This document shows positions 14,915 through 24,085 of a stretch of DNA of 49,546 nucleotides, piece by piece. The translations under genes and the position numbers were made by a program. Every line of letters begins with the position of its first letter. The first letter of the stretch is position 1. A model generated the notes under the pieces. It made no database searches. It was given only the letters and a program-made list of their open reading frames with translations, and was not told the DNA's origin. The stretch spans positions 1 through 49,546 of the forward strand of contig DKUB01000089.1 in the NCBI GenBank assembly GCA_002490465.1, read 5' to 3'. The stretch comes from Lachnoclostridium sp. UBA7215. GTDB lineage: Bacteria; Bacillota; Clostridia; Lachnospirales; Lachnospiraceae.

Positions 14915-15226
14915 TTATATTGCATCGTCTTCTCCGGCAAACTCTGCCGCTTCTTTTTCCTCCCGTAATCTTCTCTCTTCTTCCTCCTGTCTCAGACGCT
15001 CTTCCTCTTCCTGTCTCTTACGTTCTGCTTCCTGCATTGCCTGATTCTCTGCCTGTACCTTCCCGATAATCTGTGCGGCAATCTGTCCGATAATATAAAA
15101 CAACAGCAAAACAATTGCAAGCGTAATCAAACTATTCATAACAGGCCATCCCTGGACAACGCTAAGCAGGCAGCACACCAATCCTGCTGCAAGCATTACA
15201 CATGCCGGAATAAAACGATATTTCAT
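14915..15226 (-). CDS. Small two-helix membrane protein with long charged coiled-coil tail, unknown function
   Basis: The start is ATG at 15226, preceded by GGGGG 5 nt upstream; further start codons upstream have none. Of 103 residues, about 1-60 are hydrophobic in two helices separated by a short loop containing QGWPVMN. The tail from about residue 65 is almost wholly Glu/Arg/Lys/Gln (EAERKRQEEEERLRQEEEE) and ends in acidic residues. In Bacillus, cheC and cheD occupy this site between cheW and sigD; neither is related to this protein. It may tether or scaffold, but that is inferred only from form. It sits behind a 130-bp leader with an inverted repeat. Confidence 0.6.
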   Translation of the reverse strand: MKYRFIPACVMLAAGLVCCLLSVVQGWPVMNSLITLAIVLLLFYIIGQIAAQIIGKVQAENQAMQEAERKRQEEEERLRQEEEERRLREEKEAAEFAGEDDAI

Positions 15227-15286
15227 ACTTAACCCCCATTCGCGCACGTCTACACATATCAATTTCCAGTTGTTCTATCATATAAG

Positions 15287-15321
15287 ACAACCCCCAGACA
15301 GGAACCACGTCCAAGGGTTGT
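15287..15321 (-). other. Inverted repeat between cheW and the two-helix protein gene
   Basis: On the minus strand, ACAACCC and GGGTTGT can pair around a 21-nt loop. The 133-bp interval 15227-15359 is the longest leader in the che region. No T tract follows, so it is not a clear terminator; it could be an mRNA stability or attenuation element. Confidence 0.35.
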
Positions 15322-15359
15322 AATCTTTTGCAGCGGGATTCCTACCCCGTATCACGAAA

Positions 15360-15827
15360 CTATTCTGCTTTTTTCTCTGAAATAACGGCCTTAATATCCA
15401 GCAGGGAAACAAGGCTGTCCCCATTTTTTCCAATCCCGGCAAGATAGGTTGCCTTCTTTTCATCCAGCTTAAACGCCGGTTTTTCTATTGTTCTTGTATC
15501 AATATTTACTACCTCGCGGACCTCATCCACCACAAATCCAATCATGGACATATCCTCCAGACGGATAATAATGATTCTTGTCTGATTGCCATACTCATCA
15601 TTATCCAGTCCAAACCTTCTGCGCAGGCTCATAATTGGCACAACCTCACCGCGCAGGTTAATCACTCCCACATAATAGGGCTGCGATTTTGGCACACGGG
15701 TAATGCGGGACATACGCACAATATTATCTATATGGGCAATATCAATCCCATAATGCTCTCCACCAAGCTTTACAACAATATATTGAACCTCGTTTACAAC
15801 TTCTGATGTACTCATCTTCTCGTCCAT
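15360..15827 (-). CDS. cheW: Chemotaxis coupling protein CheW
   Basis: CheW bridges methyl-accepting receptors and CheA at the membrane arrays. The 155-residue protein contains GGEHYGIDIAHIDNIVRM, ITRVPKSQPYYVGVINLRG and the EVVPIMSLRRRFGL turn, which are the SH3-like CheW fold motifs in the right order. There is no fused response regulator (which would suggest CheV). It follows cheA by 11 nt, with a GGGGTG ribosome site. Length is typical. Confidence 0.95.
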   Translation of the reverse strand: MDEKMSTSEVVNEVQYIVVKLGGEHYGIDIAHIDNIVRMSRITRVPKSQPYYVGVINLRGEVVPIMSLRRRFGLDNDEYGNQTRIIIIRLEDMSMIGFVVDEVREVVNIDTRTIEKPAFKLDEKKATYLAGIGKNGDSLVSLLDIKAVISEKKAE

Positions 15828-15838
15828 TCCGGCACCCC

Positions 15839-17989
15839 CTAAATTAATGTGTTCGTATCCAAAATCAGGGCAACCTCACCATCACCGAGAATCGTAGCTC
15901 CGCTAAAGAGCTTGTCACTGGTGATATGGCTTCCCATAGACTTAATAACGGTTTCCTGCTGTCCTAACAAATTATCCACCACAAGACCTACCTGCTGGTC
16001 ACCTTTCTTAATTACCACAACAATCAGAGCGTCCGGCTCCTCCTCCTGTACATCTTCAAAATCAAGAATCTGATCCAGACGGATAATCGGAATTACATTG
16101 CCGCGCAGATGGATAACCTCTTTCGACTGCACAAAGCATATCTCTTCTTTTGTGATATCCTCGATTCCATTGATATTGCCAAGTGGAATCGCATATTTTT
16201 CATTTCTGACTTCAACCATAAGTGCCTGAATAATAGCCAATGTAAGAGGCAGCTGTATACTGAAGGTAGAGCCCTCCCCGGCAACCGTCTTAGCACTGAT
16301 GCTGCCGCCAAGTGCTTCAATTTTTGTCTTAACAACATCCAATCCTACACCACGGCCGGATACATCAGTAATTTTATCTGCTGTAGAAAAACTTGGCTGG
16401 AACAAGAGATCAATAAATTCCTTACTCGTCATTGACTCTGCCTGCTTTTCTGTAATGGTACCTCTCTCTAAAGCCTTGTTTTTTACTTTATTTATGTCAA
16501 TGCCGGCACCATCATCTCTGACATCAATAATTACATTATTACCATCCTGATAAGCATCCAAAAAGATAGAACCCGTTTCCGGTTTTCCGAGACGACGGCG
16601 TTCCTCATTGCTCTCCAGGCCATGGTCAGCTGAGTTACGGAGCAGATGCATCAGCGGATCACCAATCTCATCTATTACTGTACGGTCAAGCTCTGTCTCC
16701 TCACCGGACATATACAGTTCCATTTTTTTATTTAATTTACGATTCAGGTCACGAATCATACGTGGAAAACGATTTACAACGCTCTCAATCGGCACCATTC
16801 GCACTTTCATAACAGATTCATGGAGATTCGTTGTAACTCTTTCCAGATACTCAATCTGTTCATGGAACGACTGTGTATTCTCAATTTTTCCTGTATCCCC
16901 GGAGCTGACAGAAACCAGTCCGTTTTTCGCTATAATAAGCTCACTGACAAGATTCATAAGCGTGTCAAGCTTATCAATATCCACACGAACAGAACGGCTT
17001 CCCACCTTTGCTTTTGCCTTTGGCTTGTCCTCCTGTTTATTCGCTGCACCGGCATTATTATTTGCTGCGGCACTACTTGCACCATTGCCTGCTGCAACGC
17101 TGTTAGCAGCTTTTTCCGGCGATTTCGACGTCCCTGCTTTTTTGGAATCTGTTTTCTCCTCTGCCTCACCCGGCACTTTATAATCATCAATTATCACATC
17201 TCCGATTTCAGAGACATTTGAAATCAGTTTATGTATTTTTTCCTTACTCTCTGTGGTTGCGAGAATCCAACTGAAATCCAAATCAAATTCTTCGTCCTCA
17301 ATTTGTTCGGTCGTCGGAACAGATTTAATCAGCTCACCTTTATTCTCCACCGACTTAAATACAAGGAAAGCCCGGGCAGATTTCAGTATGCAGTCCTCCT
17401 GCAGATATACGGTAATACCATATAAATGCTTGCCCTCATCCTTCGCCGTTTTCATTGCTGAAATCTCAAAATCAGAAATCGGAATTTTTGAGTATTTTTC
17501 CTCTTTGGTGCTCTTTGGCGTTTCCGATTCTGCTTCTGCCTGTTCCTGTGCAGGTTCTTCCTCTTTCTTCGCACCGTCTCCGTCTGAAGCCGGAGCAGCA
17601 CTACTGCCTTCTTCCAGCAATGAATTTAAGTCGTTAATAATATCCTCGTTATCCTCTGTTCCTTCATTTCCCTCTGATGAGATAATATCCAGATAAGATT
17701 CCAGGGCATCCAATCCGCGAAACAATACATCGATAAGCTTCGGACTCGCTTTCATATTTCCATTGCGGATTTCTGAAAATACATTCTCTAAATCATGTGT
17801 CAGGCGCTGCATACGGGCAAACCCCATTGTACCCGCCATACCCTTTAACGTATGCGCCGCGCGAAAGATTTCATTTACCGTATCTGCATTCTCCGGTTCT
17901 TTTTCCAACACCAGAACATGCTCATTCAGACTTTGTAAATGCTCTTTGGTCTCATCGATAAATAAATCTAAATATTGGCTCGTATCCAT
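15839..17989 (-). CDS. cheA: Chemotaxis histidine kinase CheA
   Basis: The 716-residue protein has all five CheA domains. P1: FRAAHTLKGMAGTMGF with phospho-acceptor His46. P2: the response-regulator docking domain around residues 165-270. P3: dimerization helices with VDIDKLDTLMNLVSELII. P4: the HATPase part with LMHLLRNSADHGLE (N box), DVRDDGAGID (G1), and GRGVGLDVVKTKIEALGG (G2). P5: the CheW-like end from about residue 575. Linkers between P1-P2 and P2-P3 are Glu- and Ala/Asn-rich. The kinase phosphorylates CheY and CheB. It is followed by cheW 11 nt downstream and preceded by cheB 13 nt upstream, as in Bacillus. Confidence 0.97.
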   Translation of the reverse strand: MDTSQYLDLFIDETKEHLQSLNEHVLVLEKEPENADTVNEIFRAAHTLKGMAGTMGFARMQRLTHDLENVFSEIRNGNMKASPKLIDVLFRGLDALESYLDIISSEGNEGTEDNEDIINDLNSLLEEGSSAAPASDGDGAKKEEEPAQEQAEAESETPKSTKEEKYSKIPISDFEISAMKTAKDEGKHLYGITVYLQEDCILKSARAFLVFKSVENKGELIKSVPTTEQIEDEEFDLDFSWILATTESKEKIHKLISNVSEIGDVIIDDYKVPGEAEEKTDSKKAGTSKSPEKAANSVAAGNGASSAAANNNAGAANKQEDKPKAKAKVGSRSVRVDIDKLDTLMNLVSELIIAKNGLVSVSSGDTGKIENTQSFHEQIEYLERVTTNLHESVMKVRMVPIESVVNRFPRMIRDLNRKLNKKMELYMSGEETELDRTVIDEIGDPLMHLLRNSADHGLESNEERRRLGKPETGSIFLDAYQDGNNVIIDVRDDGAGIDINKVKNKALERGTITEKQAESMTSKEFIDLLFQPSFSTADKITDVSGRGVGLDVVKTKIEALGGSISAKTVAGEGSTFSIQLPLTLAIIQALMVEVRNEKYAIPLGNINGIEDITKEEICFVQSKEVIHLRGNVIPIIRLDQILDFEDVQEEEPDALIVVVIKKGDQQVGLVVDNLLGQQETVIKSMGSHITSDKLFSGATILGDGEVALILDTNTLI

Positions 17990-18002
17990 TTTGTTCCTCC
18001 AT

Positions 18003-19088
18003 TCACACTTTCCTCATCATCATACTGGCCACATGGTCCAGTGGCACCATATCATCTACTACACCCAGCAATTTTGCTGCCCGCGGCATACCATACACTA
18101 CACATGTTTCCTCATTCTGAGCAACAACCTTTACCTTTTTACAGGTCTTTACCGTCTGAATCCCCTTGCTTCCATCTGCCCCCATCCCGGTCAGGACTCC
18201 GCAAATAACTTCCTCAAAAGAGGTATGCACAAGAGATTCAAAAAATATGTCCGCACATGGTCTCAATCCTCCACGGGCCGGTTTATCATTCTCTGAAAAA
18301 ACATATTTTCCCGCTTCTTTCTGAATCAGCTCACACTGTTTTCCTCCCTGTGCAATATAGACATAACCCTTTTTTAATAACTCCCCATCCTCTGCTTCTT
18401 TTACATGAAGAGGGCTGAGTTCATCTAATCTGCTTGCCAGGGATGCCGTAAAACCAACAGGCATATGCTGAACAACAACAATTGGGTATGGAAATCCTGC
18501 CGGAAACACCGGAACTACAGACTGGAGTGCCTTTGGCCCCCCTGTCGAAGAAGCAATAACAACTAACTTATCACCTTTTCTTATCCGGGGTTTAGGCGCA
18601 TTCCCTACCGGGCGTCTGTGTATCTCCTGTTCCTTCTGTTTCAGCTTTAAACGGTCTATTGGTTTATGTTCAGCCGTATCTTCCTTCAATCCACAGGCAC
18701 AATACACCCGCATCAAAAGCTCATGACGAAACATCATATATGCCTCGCCCACACGCTCCGACGGCTTTCTGACAAAATCAAACGCACCAAGCTCCAATGC
18801 CTCTATGGTCTCTTTACCGGTTTCTCCGGCAATGGAACTCACAACTAAAACGGGAATGGACGCCTTTGTTTTCCTCAGCTCCTTCAAAAAAGTAATACCA
18901 TCCATCTTAGGCATCTGTAAATCCAAAAGGACGATATCATATTTTTTGCCCATCATGATTAGCTCAATGGCGTTCAGACCGTTTCTCGCTGTATCCGCAA
19001 CTGTCAACTGTTCATCTTCTTCTATTATATCAGACAAGAGCCTTCTCATAAGTGCAGAGTCATCAACAATCAACACTTTTTTTAACAT
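18003..19088 (-). CDS. cheB: Protein-glutamate methylesterase/response regulator CheB
   Basis: The 361-residue protein has an N-terminal receiver domain (VDDSALMRRLL; phospho-acceptor Asp56 in VLLDLQMPKMDG) and a C-terminal methylesterase domain with the catalytic Ser in IASSTGGPKAL, His in VVVQHMPVGFTASLA and Asp in GVLTGMGADGSKG. It removes methyl groups from chemoreceptor glutamates and deamidates glutamines. No cheR methyltransferase is in this window, so the opposing enzyme must be encoded elsewhere. It starts 10 nt after the PilZ gene. Confidence 0.96.
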   Translation of the reverse strand: MLKKVLIVDDSALMRRLLSDIIEEDEQLTVADTARNGLNAIELIMMGKKYDIVLLDLQMPKMDGITFLKELRKTKASIPVLVVSSIAGETGKETIEALELGAFDFVRKPSERVGEAYMMFRHELLMRVYCACGLKEDTAEHKPIDRLKLKQKEQEIHRRPVGNAPKPRIRKGDKLVVIASSTGGPKALQSVVPVFPAGFPYPIVVVQHMPVGFTASLASRLDELSPLHVKEAEDGELLKKGYVYIAQGGKQCELIQKEAGKYVFSENDKPARGGLRPCADIFFESLVHTSFEEVICGVLTGMGADGSKGIQTVKTCKKVKVVAQNEETCVVYGMPRAAKLLGVVDDMVPLDHVASMMMRKV

Positions 19089-19098
19089 AAATAAATCT

Positions 19099-19860
19099 TC
19101 ACTTCCTCATTCTTCTTCGCTGTTCTTCAAAAACATATCGAATAACGGTTTCCCTCTCGGTATCTTTTACATTCTCAAATTCGCCGCGAATCTCGTAAGC
19201 AAAGCGGTTTCTATCTGTTAAGGAACAGGTAACCACCTTCATGATAAACTGAATCGGCACAATGCCACTGGAAAAGGATAACGGAAGCATCACCTCCATT
19301 TTCGTATCCGCAGCATACTCATCCTGACTGTGAAAACGGATACCGCCTCCACTGATATCGGACACCGTACCCTCCTGCCATTCCTTTGCCAGCTTTTTAA
19401 TGGCACCGATACATATTTCTTTATCTTCCATCGTGTCGAAATTATCTTTTTCTAACTGCTCCTTAAGCAAAATTTCTATATCAGATACTGCCCTGAACTT
19501 CATTGGGAACACACTGTCAAGCCGATAAAATTTGCGCCGCTGAAATTTGGTCATTTCCCCGGTCAGCTGCACATCCATCACATGAATCTTTTCTTCCGTA
19601 TATCCCTTTTTTATTATTGCTTTACACTGATACATGCCTGCCTTTGTAAAAAAGCAGAGCTGGTACGTATCCCCTATATCTAATGGTATCGGGCGTCCTT
19701 CATAAATGGGCATTGCCAGCTTTGCGGTCCGGATTCCATCAAAATCAAGCACTTTACTGCCATATTTTTTATCTGATACCTTTCGGAACCCCGAACTTGT
19801 CAGCTGCGTCAATTCAATCCGGTCACCAATTTCAAAATATGTATAATCTAAAACCGCCAC
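19099..19860 (-). CDS. YcgR-type PilZ protein (c-di-GMP flagellar brake)
   Basis: Residues 1-105 form a YcgR-N-like beta domain. Residues 106-250 are a PilZ domain with the c-di-GMP binding motifs: FQRRKFYRLD (RxxxR at about 109-113) and DISGGGIRF (D-x-S-x-x-G). A loop of about 50 residues between them carries acidic and basic residues (EQLEKDNFDTMEDKE). YcgR proteins bind the motor when c-di-GMP rises and slow or reverse bias flagella. Bacillus has the analogous YpfA/DgrA elsewhere; location inside the fla/che cluster, between flhG and cheB, fits a motor-linked role. It starts 18 nt after flhG. Confidence 0.9.
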   Translation of the reverse strand: MAVLDYTYFEIGDRIELTQLTSSGFRKVSDKKYGSKVLDFDGIRTAKLAMPIYEGRPIPLDIGDTYQLCFFTKAGMYQCKAIIKKGYTEEKIHVMDVQLTGEMTKFQRRKFYRLDSVFPMKFRAVSDIEILLKEQLEKDNFDTMEDKEICIGAIKKLAKEWQEGTVSDISGGGIRFHSQDEYAADTKMEVMLPLSFSSGIVPIQFIMKVVTCSLTDRNRFAYEIRGEFENVKDTERETVIRYVFEEQRRRMRK

Positions 19861-19878
19861 TCACCTTCATCCTTTCTC

Positions 19879-20763
19879 TTAATTTTTATGAAAGCGCATA
19901 CGGATAACACTGGTAAATAACTGCATAATACCAAATCCGCGCCCATTGCTCTCCCTGCTGTCCAATTTCCCCGTAATCTGCGCCAAAGAACGTGACGCCT
20001 GGGAAGCAGGTGCCGCAATGCTAATGGGCTCCTGTTTCATAATCGCCCTTGGCATATTATTATCATACGGTATTCCGCCCAAATACTCAACCTCTATATT
20101 TAAAAATTTATTAATTACTTCCCCCATTTTGTTAAAAAGGGCATCTGCCTCCCGACTATTCCTTGTCTGATTGGCAATCATTTTAACTTCTGTTTTGCCG
20201 CGATGGAAAGAGGTATTTTTATTTAACATCTTTAAAAGTGCGTAAGCATCCGTAATTGAAGTTGGTTCCGGTGTCGCCACTAAAATCACTTCTTCACTCG
20301 CTGCTACAAACTCAAGTACGGAATCACCGACACCTGCCCCTGTATCAATAAGAATAATATCGGCAAGCCGGTCTAATTCTTCCATTTTTTGAATCAGCTG
20401 ATACACCTGGTCTCTCGTCAGGTTCACCATTTCCTGAATACCGGAACCACCGGAAATAAATCCAACCCCCTCCGGTCCATAGGAAATAATATCCCTCATT
20501 ACTTTTCCGTGAAACATCAAATCTGATAAATTATACCTGGGGCGAATTCCCAGCATAATCTCAATATTGGCCAGACCAAAATCCGCGTCCAGCACAATAA
20601 CTCTATGTCCCATACGGCTTAACTGAATGGCAAGATTCAAAGTAATACTTGATTTTCCCACGCCCCCCTTGCCGGATGTTACAGTAATAACCCGGGCAGT
20701 CCGTTTTGCAGATTCCATATTCTGTTTTTTTATAATATTTCGCAAGCTTTCTGCCTGGTCCAT
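19879..20763 (-). CDS. flhG: MinD/ParA-like ATPase FlhG (YlxH/FleN), flagellar number regulator
   Basis: The 294-residue protein contains VTSGKGGVGKSSITLNLA (the deviant Walker A of MinD/ParA family), VLDADFGLANIEIMLG (Walker A' / switch region), and DIILIDTGAGVGDSVLEF (Walker B). The N-terminal segment (MDQAESLRNIIK) carries the DQAxxLR motif used by FlhG to stimulate FlhF GTPase. FlhG limits flagellar number and position. The gene follows flhF by 18 nt, as in Bacillus. Confidence 0.93.
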   Translation of the reverse strand: MDQAESLRNIIKKQNMESAKRTARVITVTSGKGGVGKSSITLNLAIQLSRMGHRVIVLDADFGLANIEIMLGIRPRYNLSDLMFHGKVMRDIISYGPEGVGFISGGSGIQEMVNLTRDQVYQLIQKMEELDRLADIILIDTGAGVGDSVLEFVAASEEVILVATPEPTSITDAYALLKMLNKNTSFHRGKTEVKMIANQTRNSREADALFNKMGEVINKFLNIEVEYLGGIPYDNNMPRAIMKQEPISIAAPASQASRSLAQITGKLDSRESNGRGFGIMQLFTSVIRMRFHKN

Positions 20764-20781
20764 TTTTGTCCCTCACTTCTT

Positions 20782-22014
20782 CTATTCGTTTTTCATATTA
20801 CCGCTTAATAGCTCCTTTGCCACTCTCTGAGCATCTACTTTTCCTATATCATCCGGTACATTTTGTCCCCAGGTGATATAAGACAGAGGACATTTTGTTT
20901 TGACTTTTAAATTCAGCATAATACCGGAGGATGAAGTCTCATCCAGCTTTGTAAATATAATAGCAAAATCTGTCAGCCTCGCATAGATAGAGGCAATCTC
21001 TAATAAATCCCTGTATTTTGTCCCGGCATTTAATACAAGATAAACCTGTCTGTCCCCTATGGGAACCTGCTCAATTAATTCACGGATATCCTCAATCTGG
21101 TCTTTATTTTTATGGGAGCGCCCTGCTGTATCCACAAGACACACATCATATTCCTCCAAATCATCCGACATCTTTCCTAATTCATCCGGGGTATAAATTA
21201 CCTTTAACGGAACGGAGAGGATATTGGCATACGTTTTGAGCTGCTCAACAGCAGCAATACGGTAAGTGTCCGCTGTAACAAGAGCTATATTTGCATTTTT
21301 ATCCAATTTCAGCTTTGAGGCAATCTTTGCAATTGTCGTTGTCTTTCCAACTCCTGTTGAACCAAGAAAAAAGACATATTGCGTCCTTTTTTTCTGCTCA
21401 GGCTCAATCAAATACGGCTGACCCATCATAAGGATAATCTTCTGGTATACACTGGCAAGAATCTGATCTACCGCAGCGTCAGATGGCAGGGAACGGGATA
21501 TCTCCTGTATGATAGATTCTGCAATCTCACTGTCCACCTCATTCTGAACCAACTGTTTATATACAAGCTTCTGATAAGCTGCTGTCTTGTCCTCTGCCCT
21601 CTGTTCCTCCCTCTCCTTGTCCTGTTCCTCTGTCTCTTGTACTTCACTGCTGACATTTTGTTTTGTTGGATTCTTATTCTCCTGACCCGATTCTTTCATC
21701 TGCTTCTCCAATAAAAGCTGAAGAGTCATAAGTTTATCCTGAATATTCTGCTCATCCTCTTTCAAACTCTCCTGGTGCTTTGGCTGTGCCGCTATTTCCG
21801 TTGGTGTTTCCTTTGGTATCTCCACATCAATATGGCCGGCCTCGCTGTCCTCCAGGGCCGCTGTCACTTCCACCTTGCCGCGCATGAAAATTTTGGCCAT
21901 TCCCTTTGGACGGACCTTTTTTATATTCATCACAACAGCATTGCTGCCGAGGTCCTCCCTGGCCATCTCAATTGCTTCCTGTTCTGATTTGGCAAGATAT
22001 TTTTTGATTATCAT
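20782..22014 (-). CDS. flhF: SRP-type GTPase FlhF (flagellar placement)
   Basis: The 410-residue protein has a disordered basic/acidic N-terminal region (about 55-150, Glu/Gln-rich), the N domain, and the SRP-type G domain: FFLGSTGVGKTTTIAKIASK (G1), DTYRIAAVEQL (G2), DTAGRSHKN (G3), TKLDETSSSG (G4). The end reads YITWGQNVPDDIGK, the G5 region typical of the family. FlhF marks the site of flagellum assembly. Its ATG overlaps the flhA stop as ATGA (22011-22014), indicating translational coupling. Confidence 0.95.
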   Translation of the reverse strand: MIIKKYLAKSEQEAIEMAREDLGSNAVVMNIKKVRPKGMAKIFMRGKVEVTAALEDSEAGHIDVEIPKETPTEIAAQPKHQESLKEDEQNIQDKLMTLQLLLEKQMKESGQENKNPTKQNVSSEVQETEEQDKEREEQRAEDKTAAYQKLVYKQLVQNEVDSEIAESIIQEISRSLPSDAAVDQILASVYQKIILMMGQPYLIEPEQKKRTQYVFFLGSTGVGKTTTIAKIASKLKLDKNANIALVTADTYRIAAVEQLKTYANILSVPLKVIYTPDELGKMSDDLEEYDVCLVDTAGRSHKNKDQIEDIRELIEQVPIGDRQVYLVLNAGTKYRDLLEIASIYARLTDFAIIFTKLDETSSSGIMLNLKVKTKCPLSYITWGQNVPDDIGKVDAQRVAKELLSGNMKNE

Positions 22015-24047
22015 TCAACAGTCACCATCCCAACTGATTGCAATTCCACATCGGAATCAATCTCATTATATGATAAAACATGCAGATTTCTAAACTGCTC
22101 TGCTGTCAACTTTTTAAAATACATCCGAACAATCGGGGAAGTAATGATAATTGGTGTCTTTCCAAGCTCCTCCAGTTTATTTGTCTCCTCTTTCAGCGCA
22201 TTCATCAAACGCCCGGTATAATCCGGATCAAGTGCCAGATAAGACCCCTGTTCTGTCTGTTTTACAGAATTCATAATTTCCTGCTCTGCCTGTGGATCAA
22301 GCGTTACCACGCTGGTAGGCTCGCTTCCGCTGAAATACTGGTTGGAAATCGCCCGCTTTAGATTCTGTCTGACATATTCTGTCAATACATCCGTATCCCT
22401 TGTTGTCGATGCATAATCGGCAAGTGTCTCAAAAATTGTTACCAAATCACGGATAGAAATACCCTCTGCCAGAAGATTTTGCAAAACTTTCTGGATTTCG
22501 CCGACACTGAGCAATTTAGGAACAAGCTCAGATACAAGCGTTGTATTGGCATCCTTAACATTATCAATAAGATTCTGTACATCCTGTCTGGTAATAAGTT
22601 CGTCCAGATGGGTACGGATAATTTCCATTAAATGGGTAGCAATAATGGACGGCGGGTCAACAACCGTATAGCCAAGGGACTCCGCACGTTCCCGCTGGCT
22701 CTCGGTAATCCATATTGCCGGCAGGTGATACGATGGCTCAAAGGTCGGAATACCACTGATTTCCTCCTCCACATAACCAGGGTTCATCGCCATATAGTGG
22801 TCAAACAAAATTTCTCCCTCACTGACCGGAACACCCTTTATCTTAATCAGATACTGGTTCGGATTCAGCTGGATGTTATCACGCAGACGAATCATCGGCA
22901 CAACACATCCGAGCTCTAAAGCAATCTGCCGCCTTATCATGACCACGCGGTCAAGAAGATCACCGCCCTGATTCACATCGGCCAAAGGAATAATACCATA
23001 ACCAAACTCCAGCTCAATCGCATCCACCTGAAGCAGGGAATTGACATTCTCCGGCCGCCGGATTTCCTCCGCCGACTCCTCGTCCTCTGCCACAGAATCA
23101 TCAATCTCTGTCATTTCAAGCTCATTTCGCATCATTTGCGCCGTAACAATCATCAAAATACCATAACCACAGAAAATCACAATATTGAGCGGCGTAAATA
23201 ATCCCAGGCCCACAAGTGCAATACCAACAATAGTAAGCACCTTAGGCGTTGAGAAAAGCTGTCTTTTTAATATATTTCCAACATCGGCTTCCTTTGAACT
23301 CTTTGTAACGAGAATACCGGTAGCCAGAGAAATCATAAGCGATGGTATCTGGCTTGTAAGTCCGTCACCAATTGTCAAAATGGAATAGGTCTGGACAGCT
23401 GCATTCATATCCATACCATTCATAAGCACCCCGAGGGCAATACCGCCGACAAAGTTGAGAACTGTGATAATCAACCCGGCTGTTGCATCCCCCTTCACAT
23501 ATTTTGTAGCACCATCCATGGAACCAAAGAACGCAGATTCCTGCTGAATTTTTTCTCTTCGTTCCTTTGCCTCCTCATCCGTAATCGCACCGGTGTTCAA
23601 GTCAGCATCAATTGCCATCTGCTTACCGGGCATAGCATCCAGAGTGAATCGCGCCGTAACCTCAGACACACGTTCAGAACCTTTATTGATAACAATCAGC
23701 TGCATGATAACCAGTATAAAAAATACGATTCCGCCGACAACCAGATTACCTCCGCCAACAAAGTTACCAAAGGTCTCTACGACATTACCTGCCTCTCCAT
23801 ACAGAAGAATATTTCTAGTGGAGCTCACATTTAGCGCCAGGCGGAACAATGTCGTTAAGAGCAGCAAAGTTGGAAATGCCGACATGTCCAACGGCTCTTT
23901 TGAAAAAAGCGCATTGAACAGAATAACCATCGCTAATAAAATATTCAGGGCAAATAAAAAGTCCAAAACTACAAGGGGAACTGGAATAATCAAACACAGT
24001 ATTGGCACAAGTATAAAAGCACCGAGTGCGATATCTGCCTTTTGCAT
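22011..24047 (-). CDS. flhA: Flagellar export apparatus gate protein FlhA
   Basis: The 678-residue protein is an FHIPEP family member with about eight membrane helices in the first 320 residues and the family signature around RNILLYGEAGNVVETFGNFV, INKGSERVSEVTARFTLDAM and DADLNTGAITDEEA (the conserved cytoplasmic loop). The C-terminal cytoplasmic ring domain from about residue 360 contains ELEFGYGIIPLAD and the GTILVDPP-like YTVVDPPSIIATHL. Length is standard. It is separated from flhB by 38 nt with AAAGGAGGG upstream. Confidence 0.97.
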   Translation of the reverse strand: MQKADIALGAFILVPILCLIIPVPLVVLDFLFALNILLAMVILFNALFSKEPLDMSAFPTLLLLTTLFRLALNVSSTRNILLYGEAGNVVETFGNFVGGGNLVVGGIVFFILVIMQLIVINKGSERVSEVTARFTLDAMPGKQMAIDADLNTGAITDEEAKERREKIQQESAFFGSMDGATKYVKGDATAGLIITVLNFVGGIALGVLMNGMDMNAAVQTYSILTIGDGLTSQIPSLMISLATGILVTKSSKEADVGNILKRQLFSTPKVLTIVGIALVGLGLFTPLNIVIFCGYGILMIVTAQMMRNELEMTEIDDSVAEDEESAEEIRRPENVNSLLQVDAIELEFGYGIIPLADVNQGGDLLDRVVMIRRQIALELGCVVPMIRLRDNIQLNPNQYLIKIKGVPVSEGEILFDHYMAMNPGYVEEEISGIPTFEPSYHLPAIWITESQRERAESLGYTVVDPPSIIATHLMEIIRTHLDELITRQDVQNLIDNVKDANTTLVSELVPKLLSVGEIQKVLQNLLAEGISIRDLVTIFETLADYASTTRDTDVLTEYVRQNLKRAISNQYFSGSEPTSVVTLDPQAEQEIMNSVKQTEQGSYLALDPDYTGRLMNALKEETNKLEELGKTPIIITSPIVRMYFKKLTAEQFRNLHVLSYNEIDSDVELQSVGMVTVE

Positions 24048-24085
24048 CCAAATCCCTCCTTTCTTCTCTTATCCTAATGAAACAA

